From positions 248,001-312,000 of the forward strand of contig NZ_JAEMEF010000003.1 in assembly GCF_016785945.1 (NCBI RefSeq): a DNA stretch of 64,000 bases. Direction: 5' to 3'. The DNA is from Olleya sediminilitoris (GTDB lineage: Bacteria > Bacteroidota > Bacteroidia > Flavobacteriales > Flavobacteriaceae). Below the pieces are notes generated by a model, which searched no databases, was not told the origin of the DNA, and saw only the letters and a list, made by a program, of their open reading frames with translations. Each line of letters begins with the position of its first letter. The stretch's first letter is position 1. The position numbers were made by a program, and so were the translations under genes. Positions 19,725 through 30,133 of this stretch are shown in pieces.

Positions 19725-22505
19725 ATGCGTAACTTAATTATTGTTTGTACACTATTATGTACAGTATTTTCATTTAGTCAATCCAAAGAATTTAGTATTA
19801 AAGGTCAAGTTTTAGATGGTTTAGACCAATCTCCTCTAGAGGCTGCTACAGTTTATCTAGAAAGAGCTAAGGATAGCAGCCTGGTAACTTATACTATAAC
19901 TAATAAAGATGGAAGCTTTGAGCTAGAGGACCAAACCAGTCTAGAAAACCTAAATTTATTAGTGTCTTATGTTGGATATCAATCTTACAAACAAAAAGTA
20001 ACAATCAATAAATCGGTTATAGATTTAGGAGCCATTAAACTACAAATTAGTAATTCGTTAGATGAAGTTTTAATACAATCATCAGCTCCTGTTACTATCA
20101 AAAAAGATACTTTAGAGTTTAATGTCAATTCTTTTAAAACAAAAAAAGATGCCACAGTTGAAGATTTACTTAAGCAATTACCAGGAGTAGAAATTGACGA
20201 AGAAGGCAAAATTAAAGTCAATGGTAAAGAGGTCAATAAAATATTAGTAAATGGTAAGCCCTTTTTTGGTAATGATCCTTCAATAACAATTAAAAATCTT
20301 ACTAAAGAAATTATAGAAAAAATTCAAGTTGTAGATACTAAGACTAAAAGTGAAGCTTTTACAGGTGAAGAAGGTGATACAGAAAACAAAACTATAAACC
20401 TGACTATTAAAGAAGAAAACAACAAAGGGGTTTTTGGTCGTGTTGCAGGAGGAGTTGGTACTGATGACAGGTATGAATTTGCAGGTATGTTTAATAGGTT
20501 TGATAACGACCAACGTATTAGTGTTTTGGTTGGAGGAAATAATATAAACTCTCCTGGATTTAGCTTCGGAGAAATCGAAAAAATGTTTGGTAATGGCGGA
20601 AGTACTTGGTTTAATAGCAATGGCTCATTTAGTATTAATGGACGACAATTTGGAGGAGGTCAAGGGATTACAACGTCTAATTTAGTAGGTGCTAATTATG
20701 CTGATGCTTTTGGCGAAAAAACAGAGGTTTCTGCAGATTATTTTTATTCTAATAGTAATTCTGAAAACGAAACCGCTTCACAACGTGAAACTATTTTATC
20801 AGATTCAAGATATTTTTCCAATTCAAATTCTGAATCAGATAGTGATACACAAAGTCACTCCATTAATTCAGATTTTGAAATTAAGATAGATTCGACATTT
20901 TTTATTAATATAAAACCATCTTTTTCAAGTTCTACAAGTACAACAACTTATAATAGTAATGACGAAACCTTAAATGAAGATCTAACATTAACCAATCAAT
21001 CTACTTTAAATTCGTTTGTAGAAAATAAAAGCAATAATTTTTCTAATCAAATTAGTGCAACTAAAAAGTTTGGGTCTAAAGGTGCTTTTATAAGATTTGG
21101 AATTAATAATAGTTTTAATGCTTCAGAAAGTGATGACTTTATTAATTCTAATACTGAAGTTTTTGGTGACTCAGCCGAAACTATTAATCGTAATCAATTT
21201 ACAGATGGCGATAATAACAGTGACAATTTAAGAAGTAATGTTACTTACAGATTACCAATTAAAGAAAAAGAGTTTTTTGTAAATTTTGAATACGAATACC
21301 AACGAAATAATGACCAAAACAAGCAAAGTGCCTTTGATTATAATAATACATCAAATCAATATGACGTGTTTAATGAAGCTTTGAGTACTGATTTTGAATA
21401 TACAGATACTAAAAGTGTGCCTGGAGTTAGTTTAAGTTATCGAAAAGAAAAATGGTCTGCTAGAGTTGGTGCAGACTATGTGTTACGTACACTTAAAAAT
21501 GAAGATGGTTTAAGACCACAATTTAATGTTGAAAGAGACTTTAATGCAATCGAATTGAACTCTAATTTTAATTATAGATTTAGTAAAAAAGCATCAATTT
21601 ATGCAAGTTATAGGTTATCAAACAGACCACCAGCTTTAAGACAATTACAAGCTTTTGAGGATGTGTCAAACCCTTTAAATACAGTTGTTGGTAATCCAAA
21701 TTTAGAACCAACAAATGAGCATAGATTATATATGGGTTTCAATGCTTATAATTGGAAAGAGCGTACAGGTTTTTATATTTATGCAAATGTGTCAAAAAAT
21801 CAAAATGCAGTAGTGTCTAGAACAACAATAGATTCTGAAACTTTAAAACGCACAACTACTTATGACAATGTTAATGGTAATCACAATGGTTATTTTGGAA
21901 TTGATTACAGTAAGAAGTTTAAAATAGACTCTGTACAATCTGTGAGATTTAAAATAGGTAACTGGTCAAATTTCTCAAAAAATATCAATTATAATAATGA
22001 TGTGCAATATGCTAGTAATGTTTTTACTTACAATCCTAATGTTGGGATTGACTATATTTATAACGATGTGTTTGAGTTTAAACCACGTTACCGACTAACA
22101 ATTACTAATAACACCTATGATATTGATGCGTTTGAGGATATTAATTTTACATCTCACAACTTGGATTTAAACACTGCTTTTTTCTTAACAAAAGGATTGG
22201 AATGGCGTAATGATATCACCTATAATTACAATCCAAATATCGCAGATGGTTTTCAAAAAGATGCATGGTTTTGGAATGCTAGTGTCGCGTATTCTGTTTT
22301 AAAAGATAAAGGTTTATTGACATTAAAGGTCTATGATTTACTTGATCAAAATACCAATGCTAGGCGTACTGCTACGCAAGATTATATTCAAGATACACAA
22401 AGTACAGTATTACGTCAATACTTTATGCTTAACTTTAGTTGGAAGTTTAATAGTTTAGGATCTAAAGGTGAAACTAGAGGAAACGGAATGTATTTTACGG
22501 ATTAA
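19725..22505 (+). CDS. Outer-membrane beta-barrel protein of the TonB-receptor type with carboxypeptidase-like N-domain
   Basis: This 926-residue protein has a signal peptide (about 1-19, VFSFS-QS). A CarboxypepD_reg-like domain follows (about 23-110), then a plug-like segment (VEDLLKQLPGVEIDEEGKIKVNGKEVNKILVNGKPFF). A long beta-barrel rich in aromatic strands and Asn/Ser ends at KFNSLGSKG. This is the OMP_b-brl_3 type of TonB-dependent receptor-like protein. No susD homologue is adjacent, so a glycan role is not indicated. Its 3' end overlaps the convergent TPM gene by 11 bp. Confidence 0.85.
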   Translation: MRNLIIVCTLLCTVFSFSQSKEFSIKGQVLDGLDQSPLEAATVYLERAKDSSLVTYTITNKDGSFELEDQTSLENLNLLVSYVGYQSYKQKVTINKSVIDLGAIKLQISNSLDEVLIQSSAPVTIKKDTLEFNVNSFKTKKDATVEDLLKQLPGVEIDEEGKIKVNGKEVNKILVNGKPFFGNDPSITIKNLTKEIIEKIQVVDTKTKSEAFTGEEGDTENKTINLTIKEENNKGVFGRVAGGVGTDDRYEFAGMFNRFDNDQRISVLVGGNNINSPGFSFGEIEKMFGNGGSTWFNSNGSFSINGRQFGGGQGITTSNLVGANYADAFGEKTEVSADYFYSNSNSENETASQRETILSDSRYFSNSNSESDSDTQSHSINSDFEIKIDSTFFINIKPSFSSSTSTTTYNSNDETLNEDLTLTNQSTLNSFVENKSNNFSNQISATKKFGSKGAFIRFGINNSFNASESDDFINSNTEVFGDSAETINRNQFTDGDNNSDNLRSNVTYRLPIKEKEFFVNFEYEYQRNNDQNKQSAFDYNNTSNQYDVFNEALSTDFEYTDTKSVPGVSLSYRKEKWSARVGADYVLRTLKNEDGLRPQFNVERDFNAIELNSNFNYRFSKKASIYASYRLSNRPPALRQLQAFEDVSNPLNTVVGNPNLEPTNEHRLYMGFNAYNWKERTGFYIYANVSKNQNAVVSRTTIDSETLKRTTTYDNVNGNHNGYFGIDYSKKFKIDSVQSVRFKIGNWSNFSKNINYNNDVQYASNVFTYNPNVGIDYIYNDVFEFKPRYRLTITNNTYDIDAFEDINFTSHNLDLNTAFFLTKGLEWRNDITYNYNPNIADGFQKDAWFWNASVAYSVLKDKGLLTLKVYDLLDQNTNARRTATQDYIQDTQSTVLRQYFMLNFSWKFNSLGSKGETRGNGMYFTD

Positions 22506-22977
22506 CCCATTTAACTTTAACCGAATCTAAAACTTGTAATACACCTTCAAAATAACGTTCTTCTTTAAAAGAAGGCACAAGAATATTTTCAATCAAGTCA
22601 TAGCAGATAATATCTGTTATGACTTTTTCAGTTTCAGTACCTGTTGCTATCGCTACTTGACGATCGTGTTTAGATATTAGTAAAAGCAGACCATTGTTTT
22701 TTTCGGCTTGACCGACACCTAAATTATTAGCTAATTTAGTAGCATAAGTTAGTGTGTTTTCTTGGTTTGGGATAGAGTCCTTTATATAAACACAAATTTG
22801 ATTGGTAGTTTGTTTTTCAAAGTCTAAAATAATTTTTGAAATCGAGTCTGTTTGTGATCGAGTAAAAAAATTAGCCTCATCAATAACGACTAAAGCATGT
22901 TGTTGACTAGAATTTTGGGTTTGTGAGTTACATGATAGAAGTGTTAAAAAAAATAGAAGTAGAGTAAATTGTTTCAT
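22495..22977 (-). CDS. TPM-domain lipoprotein (paralogue 3 of a tandem set)
   Basis: This 160-residue protein has a lipoprotein signal (lipobox LLSC, Cys16). One TPM (TLP18.3/Psb32/MOLO-1) domain follows, with IVIDEANFFTRSQTDSISKIILDFEKQT, QICVYI and KNNGLLLLISKHDRQVAIATG. The family has a phosphatase-like alpha/beta fold and often sits beside LemA. Here it is the last of three adjacent TPM genes on the minus strand. It lacks the C-terminal glycine tail of its neighbour. Substrate unknown. Confidence 0.82.
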   Translation of the reverse strand: MKQFTLLLFFLTLLSCNSQTQNSSQQHALVVIDEANFFTRSQTDSISKIILDFEKQTTNQICVYIKDSIPNQENTLTYATKLANNLGVGQAEKNNGLLLLISKHDRQVAIATGTETEKVITDIICYDLIENILVPSFKEERYFEGVLQVLDSVKVKWVNP

Positions 22978-23002
22978 TTTTAAAAATAAGTTTTAATTAT
23001 AG

Positions 23003-23887
23003 TTACCAGCCTCCAGAAGCTCCTCCACCTCCAAAGCCTCCACCTCCAAAGCCTCCTCCAAAACCACCTCCAAAGCTTCCGCCTCCTGAAGATCCTCCAA
23101 ATCCGCCTCCAAAACCTCCAGAATGACGTCTGTAGCTTCCACGACCAGAATTGCTTAAAATTAAGGCTTCTAAAATATCTCTAGTTGTATTGCTTCCTCC
23201 ACCAAAATTATCGGTTCCATTACCATCACCACGTTTTTTGGATATGGATATAAGAATGATAATAAATATTAGTATTAAAATAAATATAAAACCAACTGGA
23301 GTACTTTTCTTTAGACCTTGTCTTGTGCCTTGATATTCGCCTTTTAAAGTGTCAAAAATGGCGTCAACACCATTATTTAAGCCACCATAATAATCGTTAC
23401 GTTTAAAGTATGGTATAATATCATATTCAATTATTCTAGAAGAGATAACATCCGTTAATAAATGCTCAACACCATAACCAGTAGTAATCATTATTTTTCG
23501 ATCGTCTCTAGCTAATAGTATAAAAACACCATTATCTTCTTTAGCTTGACCAATTCCCCATTTTTGAGCCCATTGCGTGGCTAGATAATTAATATACTCA
23601 CCTTGAGTAGATGGTATAATAGCAACAACAATTTGTGTTGATGTTGTGTCAGAGTATTTTATTAGTTTTTTTTCTAACGTCTGCTTTTGACCTTGTGTTA
23701 GTAGTCCTACGTAGTCATAAACAGCATCTGGATTTGCTTTAGTTGGTTTGTCAGGTATTTTATATTGTGCAAAAGATAACTGAGTCCCTAAAAATAACAA
23801 TCCAATTAGCATTAAAAAAGTATGTTTTTTACATGCTGTTTTTCTTGTTTTATTATGAAATGAGGATTGATAAAAATTTATAATCAT
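23003..23887 (-). CDS. TPM-domain membrane protein with glycine-rich tail
   Basis: This 294-residue protein begins at an ATG that overlaps the stop codon of the upstream gene (ATGA type), giving an unusually long charged n-region before a signal/TM segment (LIGLLFLGTQLSFAQ). The TPM domain spans about 50-190 (AVYDYVGLLTQGQKQTLEKKL ... DNGVFILLARDDRKIMITTGYG). A TM helix follows (about 200-218), then a Ser-rich region and a tail almost entirely GGGFGG repeats ending SGGW. The layout matches YgcG-type proteins. The glycine tail explains the C/T-rich low-complexity DNA at 23007-23125. Confidence 0.85.
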   Translation of the reverse strand: MIINFYQSSFHNKTRKTACKKHTFLMLIGLLFLGTQLSFAQYKIPDKPTKANPDAVYDYVGLLTQGQKQTLEKKLIKYSDTTSTQIVVAIIPSTQGEYINYLATQWAQKWGIGQAKEDNGVFILLARDDRKIMITTGYGVEHLLTDVISSRIIEYDIIPYFKRNDYYGGLNNGVDAIFDTLKGEYQGTRQGLKKSTPVGFIFILILIFIIILISISKKRGDGNGTDNFGGGSNTTRDILEALILSNSGRGSYRRHSGGFGGGFGGSSGGGSFGGGFGGGFGGGGFGGGGASGGW

Positions 23888-24327
23888 CCTTTAGATATCG
23901 TATTTGGTAACTCATTAATATCATTGGCTTTAATAGGAAAGTGAGTTTTTAACTGTTCTCCAGCATGTAAAATGCCATCTACTAAACCTTGTTTAAATTG
24001 TCCATTTTTAAAATGGTTTTGGATAACTGTTTTAGTATCATCCCAAAAATGATCAGGAACCAAGTTATTAATGCCTTGATCTCCATAAATACTAAATTTA
24101 TGATCGTTTACAGCTACATAAATTAATACACCATTACGGTCTATTGTGTTATCCATTTTTAAAACAGAAAACACTTCTAATGCACGTTGTTCTAACATGT
24201 CATTACAAGTGTTTTCTATATGTACACGTATTTCGCCAGACGTTGTGTCTTCAGCAGTGCGTATTGCAGCTACAATTTCTTGTTCTTCAATAGTCGATAA
24301 AAAAGATTCTACGTTGTCTGATGCCAT
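23884..24327 (-). CDS. Soluble TPM-domain protein
   Basis: This 147-residue protein has no signal peptide. A TPM domain fills most of the length (EEQEIVAAIRTAEDTTSGEIRVHIEN ... NGVLIYVAVNDHKFSIYGDQGI). It lies 6 bp after lemA and overlaps the next TPM gene by 4 bp, so it is translated from the same message. The trio of TPM proteins covers cytoplasm or an unexported form, a membrane-anchored form and a lipoprotein. Confidence 0.83.
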   Translation of the reverse strand: MASDNVESFLSTIEEQEIVAAIRTAEDTTSGEIRVHIENTCNDMLEQRALEVFSVLKMDNTIDRNGVLIYVAVNDHKFSIYGDQGINNLVPDHFWDDTKTVIQNHFKNGQFKQGLVDGILHAGEQLKTHFPIKANDINELPNTISKG

Positions 24328-24333
24328 GTTTTT

Positions 24334-24933
24334 TTAGTCAAAATTAAATTCTACCTCAGGTGCATTTTCTGATCCTGGATCTGCTTTGTATCTAGCCATT
24401 TCTTCAAAACCAAACCATCCTGTTAAGACACTATTTGGAAATTTAGACGTATAAATATCGTATTGATTTACATCTTGATTATATCTGTCTCTGGCAACAT
24501 TAATACGGTTTTCTGTACCTTCTTGTTGTTTTATAAAATCTCTAAACTGATCTGTTGTTTTTAATTCTGGGTAACGCTCAAAACTAGCAATTAAGCGACT
24601 AAAAGATCCACTAAGTTGAGATTGTGCTTTCTGAAATTTTTCTAAGTTTTCAGGTGTTAAATCGTCAACATTTACATTTACAGAGGTTGCTTTAGATCTA
24701 GCTTCAATAACTTCTTTTAACGTTTTTCTTTCAAAATCTGCAGATCCTTGTACCGTTTTTATAACAGTATTATATAAATCATTACGTCTTTGGTAAGTGC
24801 TCTCTACATTAGACCAAGACGTTTTTGCATTAGCTTCTAGTGTTACAGCAGTGTTATTTATACCAACAGCCCATTTGTATAAACTAAAGGCTATAATTGC
24901 TATAATAATAATTGGTATAAGTAACTTTTTCAT
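24334..24933 (-). CDS. lemA: LemA family protein
   Basis: I chose the ATG at 24933, which gives a 199-residue protein with an N-terminal TM anchor right at the start (MKKLLIPIIIIAIIAF); the longer frame to 24981 would overlap the MerR gene. The LemA helical domain follows, with YQRRNDLYNTVIKTVQG and QSQLSGSFSRLIASFERYPELK. LemA proteins form membrane-anchored helical bundles with an outside helical domain. They commonly neighbour TPM proteins, as here. Biochemical role not known. Confidence 0.88.
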   Translation of the reverse strand: MKKLLIPIIIIAIIAFSLYKWAVGINNTAVTLEANAKTSWSNVESTYQRRNDLYNTVIKTVQGSADFERKTLKEVIEARSKATSVNVNVDDLTPENLEKFQKAQSQLSGSFSRLIASFERYPELKTTDQFRDFIKQQEGTENRINVARDRYNQDVNQYDIYTSKFPNSVLTGWFGFEEMARYKADPGSENAPEVEFNFD

Positions 24934-24970
24934 GGTAGATGATTTTTTATTTGTGTTTTCTGGTAATTGT

Positions 24971-25300
24971 TTATAGTTCATTTTTTAATTTTATTAGCTG
25001 TGCTTTAACACTTTCCAATTTAGCTATAATTTCAAAATTATCAAGTGTTTTTTTCTTTTCTTCTTTTAAATGAATTTTGGCGCCTTCTAAAGTAAAGCCT
25101 CTTTCTTTTACTAAATGATAAATTAACTGCAGGTTTTTAATATCGTCTGGTGTAAATTTTCGGTTACCTTTTGCTGTTTTTTTAGGTTTTAAAACATCAA
25201 ACTCTTTTTCCCAAAATCTAATTAAAGACGTATTAACATCAAAAGCTTTTGCAACTTCACCAATGGTATAATATCTTTTTTCAGGTAGATCAATTATCAT
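24971..25300 (-). CDS. MerR family transcriptional regulator
   Basis: This 109-residue protein has a winged-helix MerR N-terminus (YYTIGEVAKAFDVNTSLIRFWEKEFDVLKPKKTAKGNRKFTPDDI, written here only to residue 51 in part). A short coiled dimerisation helix ends the chain. It has no effector domain and no metal-binding Cys. Its start overlaps the M23 peptidase stop (TAATG), so the two are translationally coupled. A link to peptidase and LemA/TPM control is possible but not shown. Confidence 0.85.
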   Translation of the reverse strand: MIIDLPEKRYYTIGEVAKAFDVNTSLIRFWEKEFDVLKPKKTAKGNRKFTPDDIKNLQLIYHLVKERGFTLEGAKIHLKEEKKKTLDNFEIIAKLESVKAQLIKLKNEL

Positions 25301-26271
25301 TAATCTAAAGATTGGTTTTCTAAAGAAGCTCGTTCTAACAATTTATTAAACTCTTCAGGAGTTAAACTTCCGTAGTAAAAGTTAATAGGATTAATACGTT
25401 GTCCATCTTTAAAAATTTCGTAATGTAAGTGTGGTGCTTCAGATCGTCCTGTACTACCTACAAAACCTATTAAATCTCCACGTTTTACTTTTTGGTTTTT
25501 TTGCACATTATATTTGTACATATGAGCGTATAATGAAATATAGCCATAACCATGATTTATTCTAATATGATTACCATAACCAGCCGAGTTGCTGTCAGCA
25601 CGCTCCACAATACCATCACCTGAGGCGTAAATTGGTGTGCCTCTTGGTGCAGTAAAATCCATTCCCCAATGCATTTTTCTTAATTTGGTAAAAGGGTCAG
25701 ATCGCATTCCGTATCCAGAAGCCATACGTGTTAAATCTTCGTTACTTACAGGTTGTATAGCAGGTATTGCTCTTAAGAGTTTTTCTTTTTCTTCGGCTAA
25801 AATTGCAATCTCATCTAAAGATTTAGATTGTACTACAATACGTTTCAAAAGGTTGTCAATACGCTTGTTACTACTTATTATTAGTTCAGAATTATCATAA
25901 CCATCCAGTTTTTTATATCTATTAACACCTCCAAAACCTGCTTTTCGTTGTTCTTCCGGAATTGGATTAGCTTCAAAATATAAACGGTAAATAGCATTAT
26001 CGCGATCTTCAATGTTTGCTAACACAGTTTCGGCTTCAGCCATTTTTTTGTTTAATAAATCAAACTGTAACTCTAGGTTAGTTAATTCGCGCTTCAAAGC
26101 TTTTTCTTTCGGAGATTCAAAGTATTGTCCACCTATAAAAACAAACAAAAAAGCAAATAAAGAAGCAGCAATTAATAACAGCGTTATGTACTTAAATGTG
26201 CGTCTTTTTTTGCGCTCAATTTTTTTATAAGAGAGCGTTTCAGAATCATAATAATATTTTACCTTACTCAT
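25300..26271 (-). CDS. M23 family metallopeptidase (LytM-type) with N-terminal membrane anchor
   Basis: This 323-residue protein has a TM helix (about 29-47), a coiled-coil region (about 57-105) and a C-terminal M23 domain. The zinc ligands are visible in HWGMDF and HLHYE, with YGNHIRINHG and YAHM between. Such proteins cut or regulate cutting of peptidoglycan cross-bridges in the periplasm. With intact ligands this one should be active. First gene of the minus-strand set leading into merR, lemA and the TPM genes; diverges from alaS. Confidence 0.9.
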   Translation of the reverse strand: MSKVKYYYDSETLSYKKIERKKRRTFKYITLLLIAASLFAFLFVFIGGQYFESPKEKALKRELTNLELQFDLLNKKMAEAETVLANIEDRDNAIYRLYFEANPIPEEQRKAGFGGVNRYKKLDGYDNSELIISSNKRIDNLLKRIVVQSKSLDEIAILAEEKEKLLRAIPAIQPVSNEDLTRMASGYGMRSDPFTKLRKMHWGMDFTAPRGTPIYASGDGIVERADSNSAGYGNHIRINHGYGYISLYAHMYKYNVQKNQKVKRGDLIGFVGSTGRSEAPHLHYEIFKDGQRINPINFYYGSLTPEEFNKLLERASLENQSLD

Positions 26272-26286
26272 TATCTAACTTTATAC

Positions 26287-26294
26287 TATTTTTG
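26287..26294 (+). promoter_or_regulatory. -7 element TATTTTTG in the alaS upstream region
   Basis: TATTTTTG followed by C fits TAnnTTTG and lies 111 bp before the alaS ATG. The leader would be long. No matching -33 box seen. Confidence 0.35.
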
Positions 26295-26405
26295 CAATTG
26301 TTAAAGCTGAATTTTCAGCGCATTAAAATAGTTAACGAATAACAAATATATAAATTGTTTTAATAAGCGGTAGGCTTAGGTAAACAAGATTATCAACATA
26401 GTCCT

Positions 26406-29021
26406 ATGAATTCTCAAGACATACGTACCACATTTTTAAAGTTTTTTGAAGATAAAAAACACAGTATTGTACCATCTGCACCAATGGTGTTAAAGGATGA
26501 CCCAACATTAATGTTTGTTAATTCTGGTATGGCACCTTTTAAAGAATATTTTTTAGGTAATGCACAACCAAAAAATAATAGACTAACAGATAGTCAAAAA
26601 TGTTTACGTGTTTCTGGTAAACACAACGATTTAGAAGAGGTTGGTTATGATACTTATCACCATACTTTATTTGAAATGTTAGGAAACTGGTCTTTTGGTG
26701 ATTATTTTAAAAAAGAAGCAATTGCTTGGGCTTGGGAGTTGTTAACCGAAGTTTATAAAATAGATAAAGATATTTTATATGTTACTGTTTTTGAAGGTAG
26801 TGAAGATACAGATAATCTTGATATGGATACTGAAGCTTATGATATTTGGAAACAATATATTAGCGAAGACCGTATTTTAAAAGGAAACAAAAAAGATAAC
26901 TTTTGGGAAATGGGTGAGCAAGGACCATGTGGACCTTGTAGCGAAATACATGTTGATATTAGATCTGCTGAAGAAAAAGCTAAAGTAGATGGTAAAACTT
27001 TAATAAACGAAGATCATCCTCAGGTAGTTGAAATATGGAATTTAGTTTTCATGCAATACAACCGTAAAGCAAACGGAACTTTAGAAGGGCTACCTAACAA
27101 ACACATTGACACAGGAATGGGGTTTGAGCGTTTATGTATGGTATTACAAAACGTACAATCTAATTACGATACAGATGTTTTTAAGCCTATAATTAGAGAA
27201 ATTGAAGCCATTACTGGTAAAGATTATGGTAAAGATGAAAAAGCAGATGTTGCTATACGTGTTATTTCGGATCATGTTCGTGCTGTAGCTTTCTCGATTG
27301 CAGATGGGCAATTGCCAAGTAATACAGGAGCTGGATATGTTATTAGAAGAATTTTACGACGTGCAGTACGTTATGGGTTTACATTTTTAGATAAAAAAGA
27401 ACCTTTTATTTACAGATTGGTAAATGTCTTGACTGAAAAAATGGGTCAAGCTTTTCCAGAGTTAAAAGCTCAAAAACAATTAATAGAAAACGTAATTAAA
27501 GAAGAAGAAGCCTCTTTTTTACGTACCCTAGATCAAGGTTTAGCTATATTAGATCGTATTGTGGACAATGCTACAGATAAGCAAGTTTCAGGATCAAAGG
27601 TGTTTGAACTTAAGGATACCTATGGTTTTCCTGAAGATTTAACAGATCTAATTTTACGAGAAAAAGGATTTTCTTATAATAAGGGAGAATTTAATAAGCG
27701 TTTAAAAGAACAGCAAGGTCGTGGTCGTGAAGCCTCAGAATTAAAATCTGATGACTGGACTATTTTAATCGAAGATGAAGAACAAGAATTCATAGGCTAT
27801 GATCAGCTAGATGCTAAAGTTAAGATTACAAAATACCGTAAAGTTGTTTCTAAAAAGGAAGGGACAATGTACCAATTGGTATTTAATTTAACACCTTTTT
27901 ATGCTGAAGGAGGAGGTCAAGTTGGTGATAAAGGATATATACAATCTAGTAATGGTGACGTGTCATACATTGTAGATACTAAAAAAGAAAATAACGTAAT
28001 AATACATTTAACCAAAGAGCTTCCAAGTGATGTTAATCAAACCTTTGAGGCTAAAGTAGATGAAAAACAACGTTACAGAACAGAGTGTAATCACACAGCA
28101 ACTCACTTATTACACCAAGCATTAAGAGAGGTTTTAGGTGATCATGTAGAGCAAAAAGGTAGTGCAGTGCACTCAAAGTATTTACGTTTTGATTTTTCTC
28201 ATTTCTCTAAACTAACTGTAGATGAGTTACGTGATGTAGAAAACTTTGTTAATGCACGTATCGAAAGTAAATTACCATTGCAAGAAGGACGTAATGTACC
28301 AATGGAAAAAGCAGTAGCAGAAGGTGCTATGGCTTTATTTGGAGAAAAATATGGAGATGCAGTACGTACAGTACGATTTGGTCAGTCAATAGAATTATGT
28401 GGTGGTACGCATGTTAAAAATACAGCCGAAATTTGGCATTTTAAAATAGTATCAGAAGGTGCTGTTGCTTCAGGTATACGTCGTATAGAAGCAATTACTA
28501 ATGATGCTGTTAAGTCTTATTATCATGAAAACAACAGAGCGTTTTTTGAAATGAAAGACTTGCTTAATAATGCAAAAGAGCCTATTAAGGCATTGCAAAA
28601 TCTTCAAGATGAAAATTCTAGTCTTAAAAAGCAAATAGAACAATTGTTAAAAGAGAAAGCAAAGAATATAAAAGGAGAGCTTAAAAATGAGATTACTGAA
28701 ATTAACGGAGTTAATTTTTTAGCTAAAAAATTAGATCTTGATGCGTCTGGTATAAAAGATTTATGTTTTGAACTAGGTAGTCAGTTTGATAATTTATTTT
28801 TATTATTTGGAGCAGAAAATAACGGTAAAGCCATACTGTCATGTTATGTGTCTAAAAGTCTAGTTGAAACAAAAGATTTAAATGCAGGAACAATTGTTAG
28901 GGAATTAGGCAAACACATCCAAGGAGGAGGTGGTGGACAACCATTTTTTGCAACAGCAGGAGGAAAGAATCCAGCAGGAATCAAAGATGCTTTAGAAGCA
29001 GCTAAAGGGTATATTGCTTAA
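26406..29021 (+). CDS. alaS: Alanine--tRNA ligase
   Basis: This 871-residue protein contains the class II catalytic core (about 1-450; [29 protein letters not shown]). The editing domain has the zinc motif HTATH (about 563-567) and a CGGTH motif (about 665). The C-Ala oligomerisation domain ends in [16 protein letters not shown]. It charges tRNA-Ala and hydrolyses Ser/Gly-tRNA-Ala. All key motifs are intact. Confidence 0.97.
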   Translation: MNSQDIRTTFLKFFEDKKHSIVPSAPMVLKDDPTLMFVNSGMAPFKEYFLGNAQPKNNRLTDSQKCLRVSGKHNDLEEVGYDTYHHTLFEMLGNWSFGDYFKKEAIAWAWELLTEVYKIDKDILYVTVFEGSEDTDNLDMDTEAYDIWKQYISEDRILKGNKKDNFWEMGEQGPCGPCSEIHVDIRSAEEKAKVDGKTLINEDHPQVVEIWNLVFMQYNRKANGTLEGLPNKHIDTGMGFERLCMVLQNVQSNYDTDVFKPIIREIEAITGKDYGKDEKADVAIRVISDHVRAVAFSIADGQLPSNTGAGYVIRRILRRAVRYGFTFLDKKEPFIYRLVNVLTEKMGQAFPELKAQKQLIENVIKEEEASFLRTLDQGLAILDRIVDNATDKQVSGSKVFELKDTYGFPEDLTDLILREKGFSYNKGEFNKRLKEQQGRGREASELKSDDWTILIEDEEQEFIGYDQLDAKVKITKYRKVVSKKEGTMYQLVFNLTPFYAEGGGQVGDKGYIQSSNGDVSYIVDTKKENNVIIHLTKELPSDVNQTFEAKVDEKQRYRTECNHTATHLLHQALREVLGDHVEQKGSAVHSKYLRFDFSHFSKLTVDELRDVENFVNARIESKLPLQEGRNVPMEKAVAEGAMALFGEKYGDAVRTVRFGQSIELCGGTHVKNTAEIWHFKIVSEGAVASGIRRIEAITNDAVKSYYHENNRAFFEMKDLLNNAKEPIKALQNLQDENSSLKKQIEQLLKEKAKNIKGELKNEITEINGVNFLAKKLDLDASGIKDLCFELGSQFDNLFLLFGAENNGKAILSCYVSKSLVETKDLNAGTIVRELGKHIQGGGGGQPFFATAGGKNPAGIKDALEAAKGYIA

Positions 29022-29050
29022 CCTAATTAAAGCATATATTAGATTTGATT

Positions 29051-29995
29051 ATGAATCTACACACCAAAATACCACTAAAAAAACAAGACAAGAACCTAAT
29101 AAGTTACAACACAAAGGTGTTTCTTTTAGGGTCTTGTTTTGCTGAAAATATTGGTGATAAATTTGAGTATTACAAGTTTCAAAATTATGTCAATCCTTTT
29201 GGTATTTTATTTCATCCTATAGCTATTCATAACCTTGTAACTAAAGCTTTACAAGGTAAAAAGTATACAGATGAAGACGTGTTTTTAAACAATGAACAGT
29301 TTCATAGTTTTGATGCACACTCCAAGTTAAGTCAGTCTACCAAAAGTTTAATATTACATCAGCTTAATGCAGCATCACAAAAAACAGGACACTATTTAAA
29401 ACAAAGTTCACATGTTATTATAACTTTAGGTACTGCATGGGTTTATAAATATTTAGAAACTAATAAAGTGGTTGCAAATTGTCATAAAATTCCGCAACAG
29501 CAATTTAAAAAACATATATTAAGTGTTCAGGATATAGTCCATGCTTTACAATCTATTATAAGTCAAGTTAAGCAAGTAAATCCAAATGTTAATTTTATTT
29601 TTACCGTCTCGCCAGTAAGACATATTAAAGATGGTTTTGTTGAAAACACACAAAGTAAATCCCATTTAATTACAGCAATCCATCAGGTGTTAGATAATCA
29701 ATCACACTACTTTCCGTCTTATGAAATTATGATGGATCAGTTACGTGATTATCGTTTTTATAATGACGATATGATACATCCATGTAATAAAGCAGTACAA
29801 TATATTTGGGATAGTTTTAAAGAGGTGTGGTTTGATGATACTACTGAAAAAACAATGCAAACTGTAGCGCTTATTCAAAAAGGATTACAACACAAGCCAT
29901 TTAATGCTTCGTCTGAAGCGCATATCAAGTTTTTAGAGCAGCTAGTTGCTAAACAAGAGCAATTACAAAAACAATTTCCTTTTATAAAATTTTAG
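29051..29995 (+). CDS. GSCFA domain protein
   Basis: The gene encodes 314 residues from the ATG at 29051. The name motif LGSCFAENIG is at about 28-37. Further blocks PFGILFHP, ITLGTAWVY, FTVSPVRH and DMIHPCNKAVQYIW complete the family pattern. GSCFA proteins have an SGNH-hydrolase-like fold, with Ser in the GSC block and a late D-x-x-H (DMIH), so an esterase-type reaction is likely but the substrate is unknown. The gene begins 29 bp after alaS, and similar pairs with alaS occur in flavobacteria. Confidence 0.88.
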   Translation: MNLHTKIPLKKQDKNLISYNTKVFLLGSCFAENIGDKFEYYKFQNYVNPFGILFHPIAIHNLVTKALQGKKYTDEDVFLNNEQFHSFDAHSKLSQSTKSLILHQLNAASQKTGHYLKQSSHVIITLGTAWVYKYLETNKVVANCHKIPQQQFKKHILSVQDIVHALQSIISQVKQVNPNVNFIFTVSPVRHIKDGFVENTQSKSHLITAIHQVLDNQSHYFPSYEIMMDQLRDYRFYNDDMIHPCNKAVQYIWDSFKEVWFDDTTEKTMQTVALIQKGLQHKPFNASSEAHIKFLEQLVAKQEQLQKQFPFIKF

Positions 29996-30133
29996 ATATC
30001 AGACAGTTATGCTTGTTTATGACGGTAGGTTGTTTTAATTTACAGCTAATTAATATTCATTTTATCGAAAAAAAAGGTGTTAATATTATATTATTACTAA
30101 TTTGGTCATGCTATTAATCAATATATTCAAATT

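Noticed and set aside
23007-23125. Short C/T-rich direct repeats (cctccacctccaaa type)
   Set aside because: They encode the glycine-rich tail of the TPM protein and are explained by codon use, not by a separate DNA repeat.
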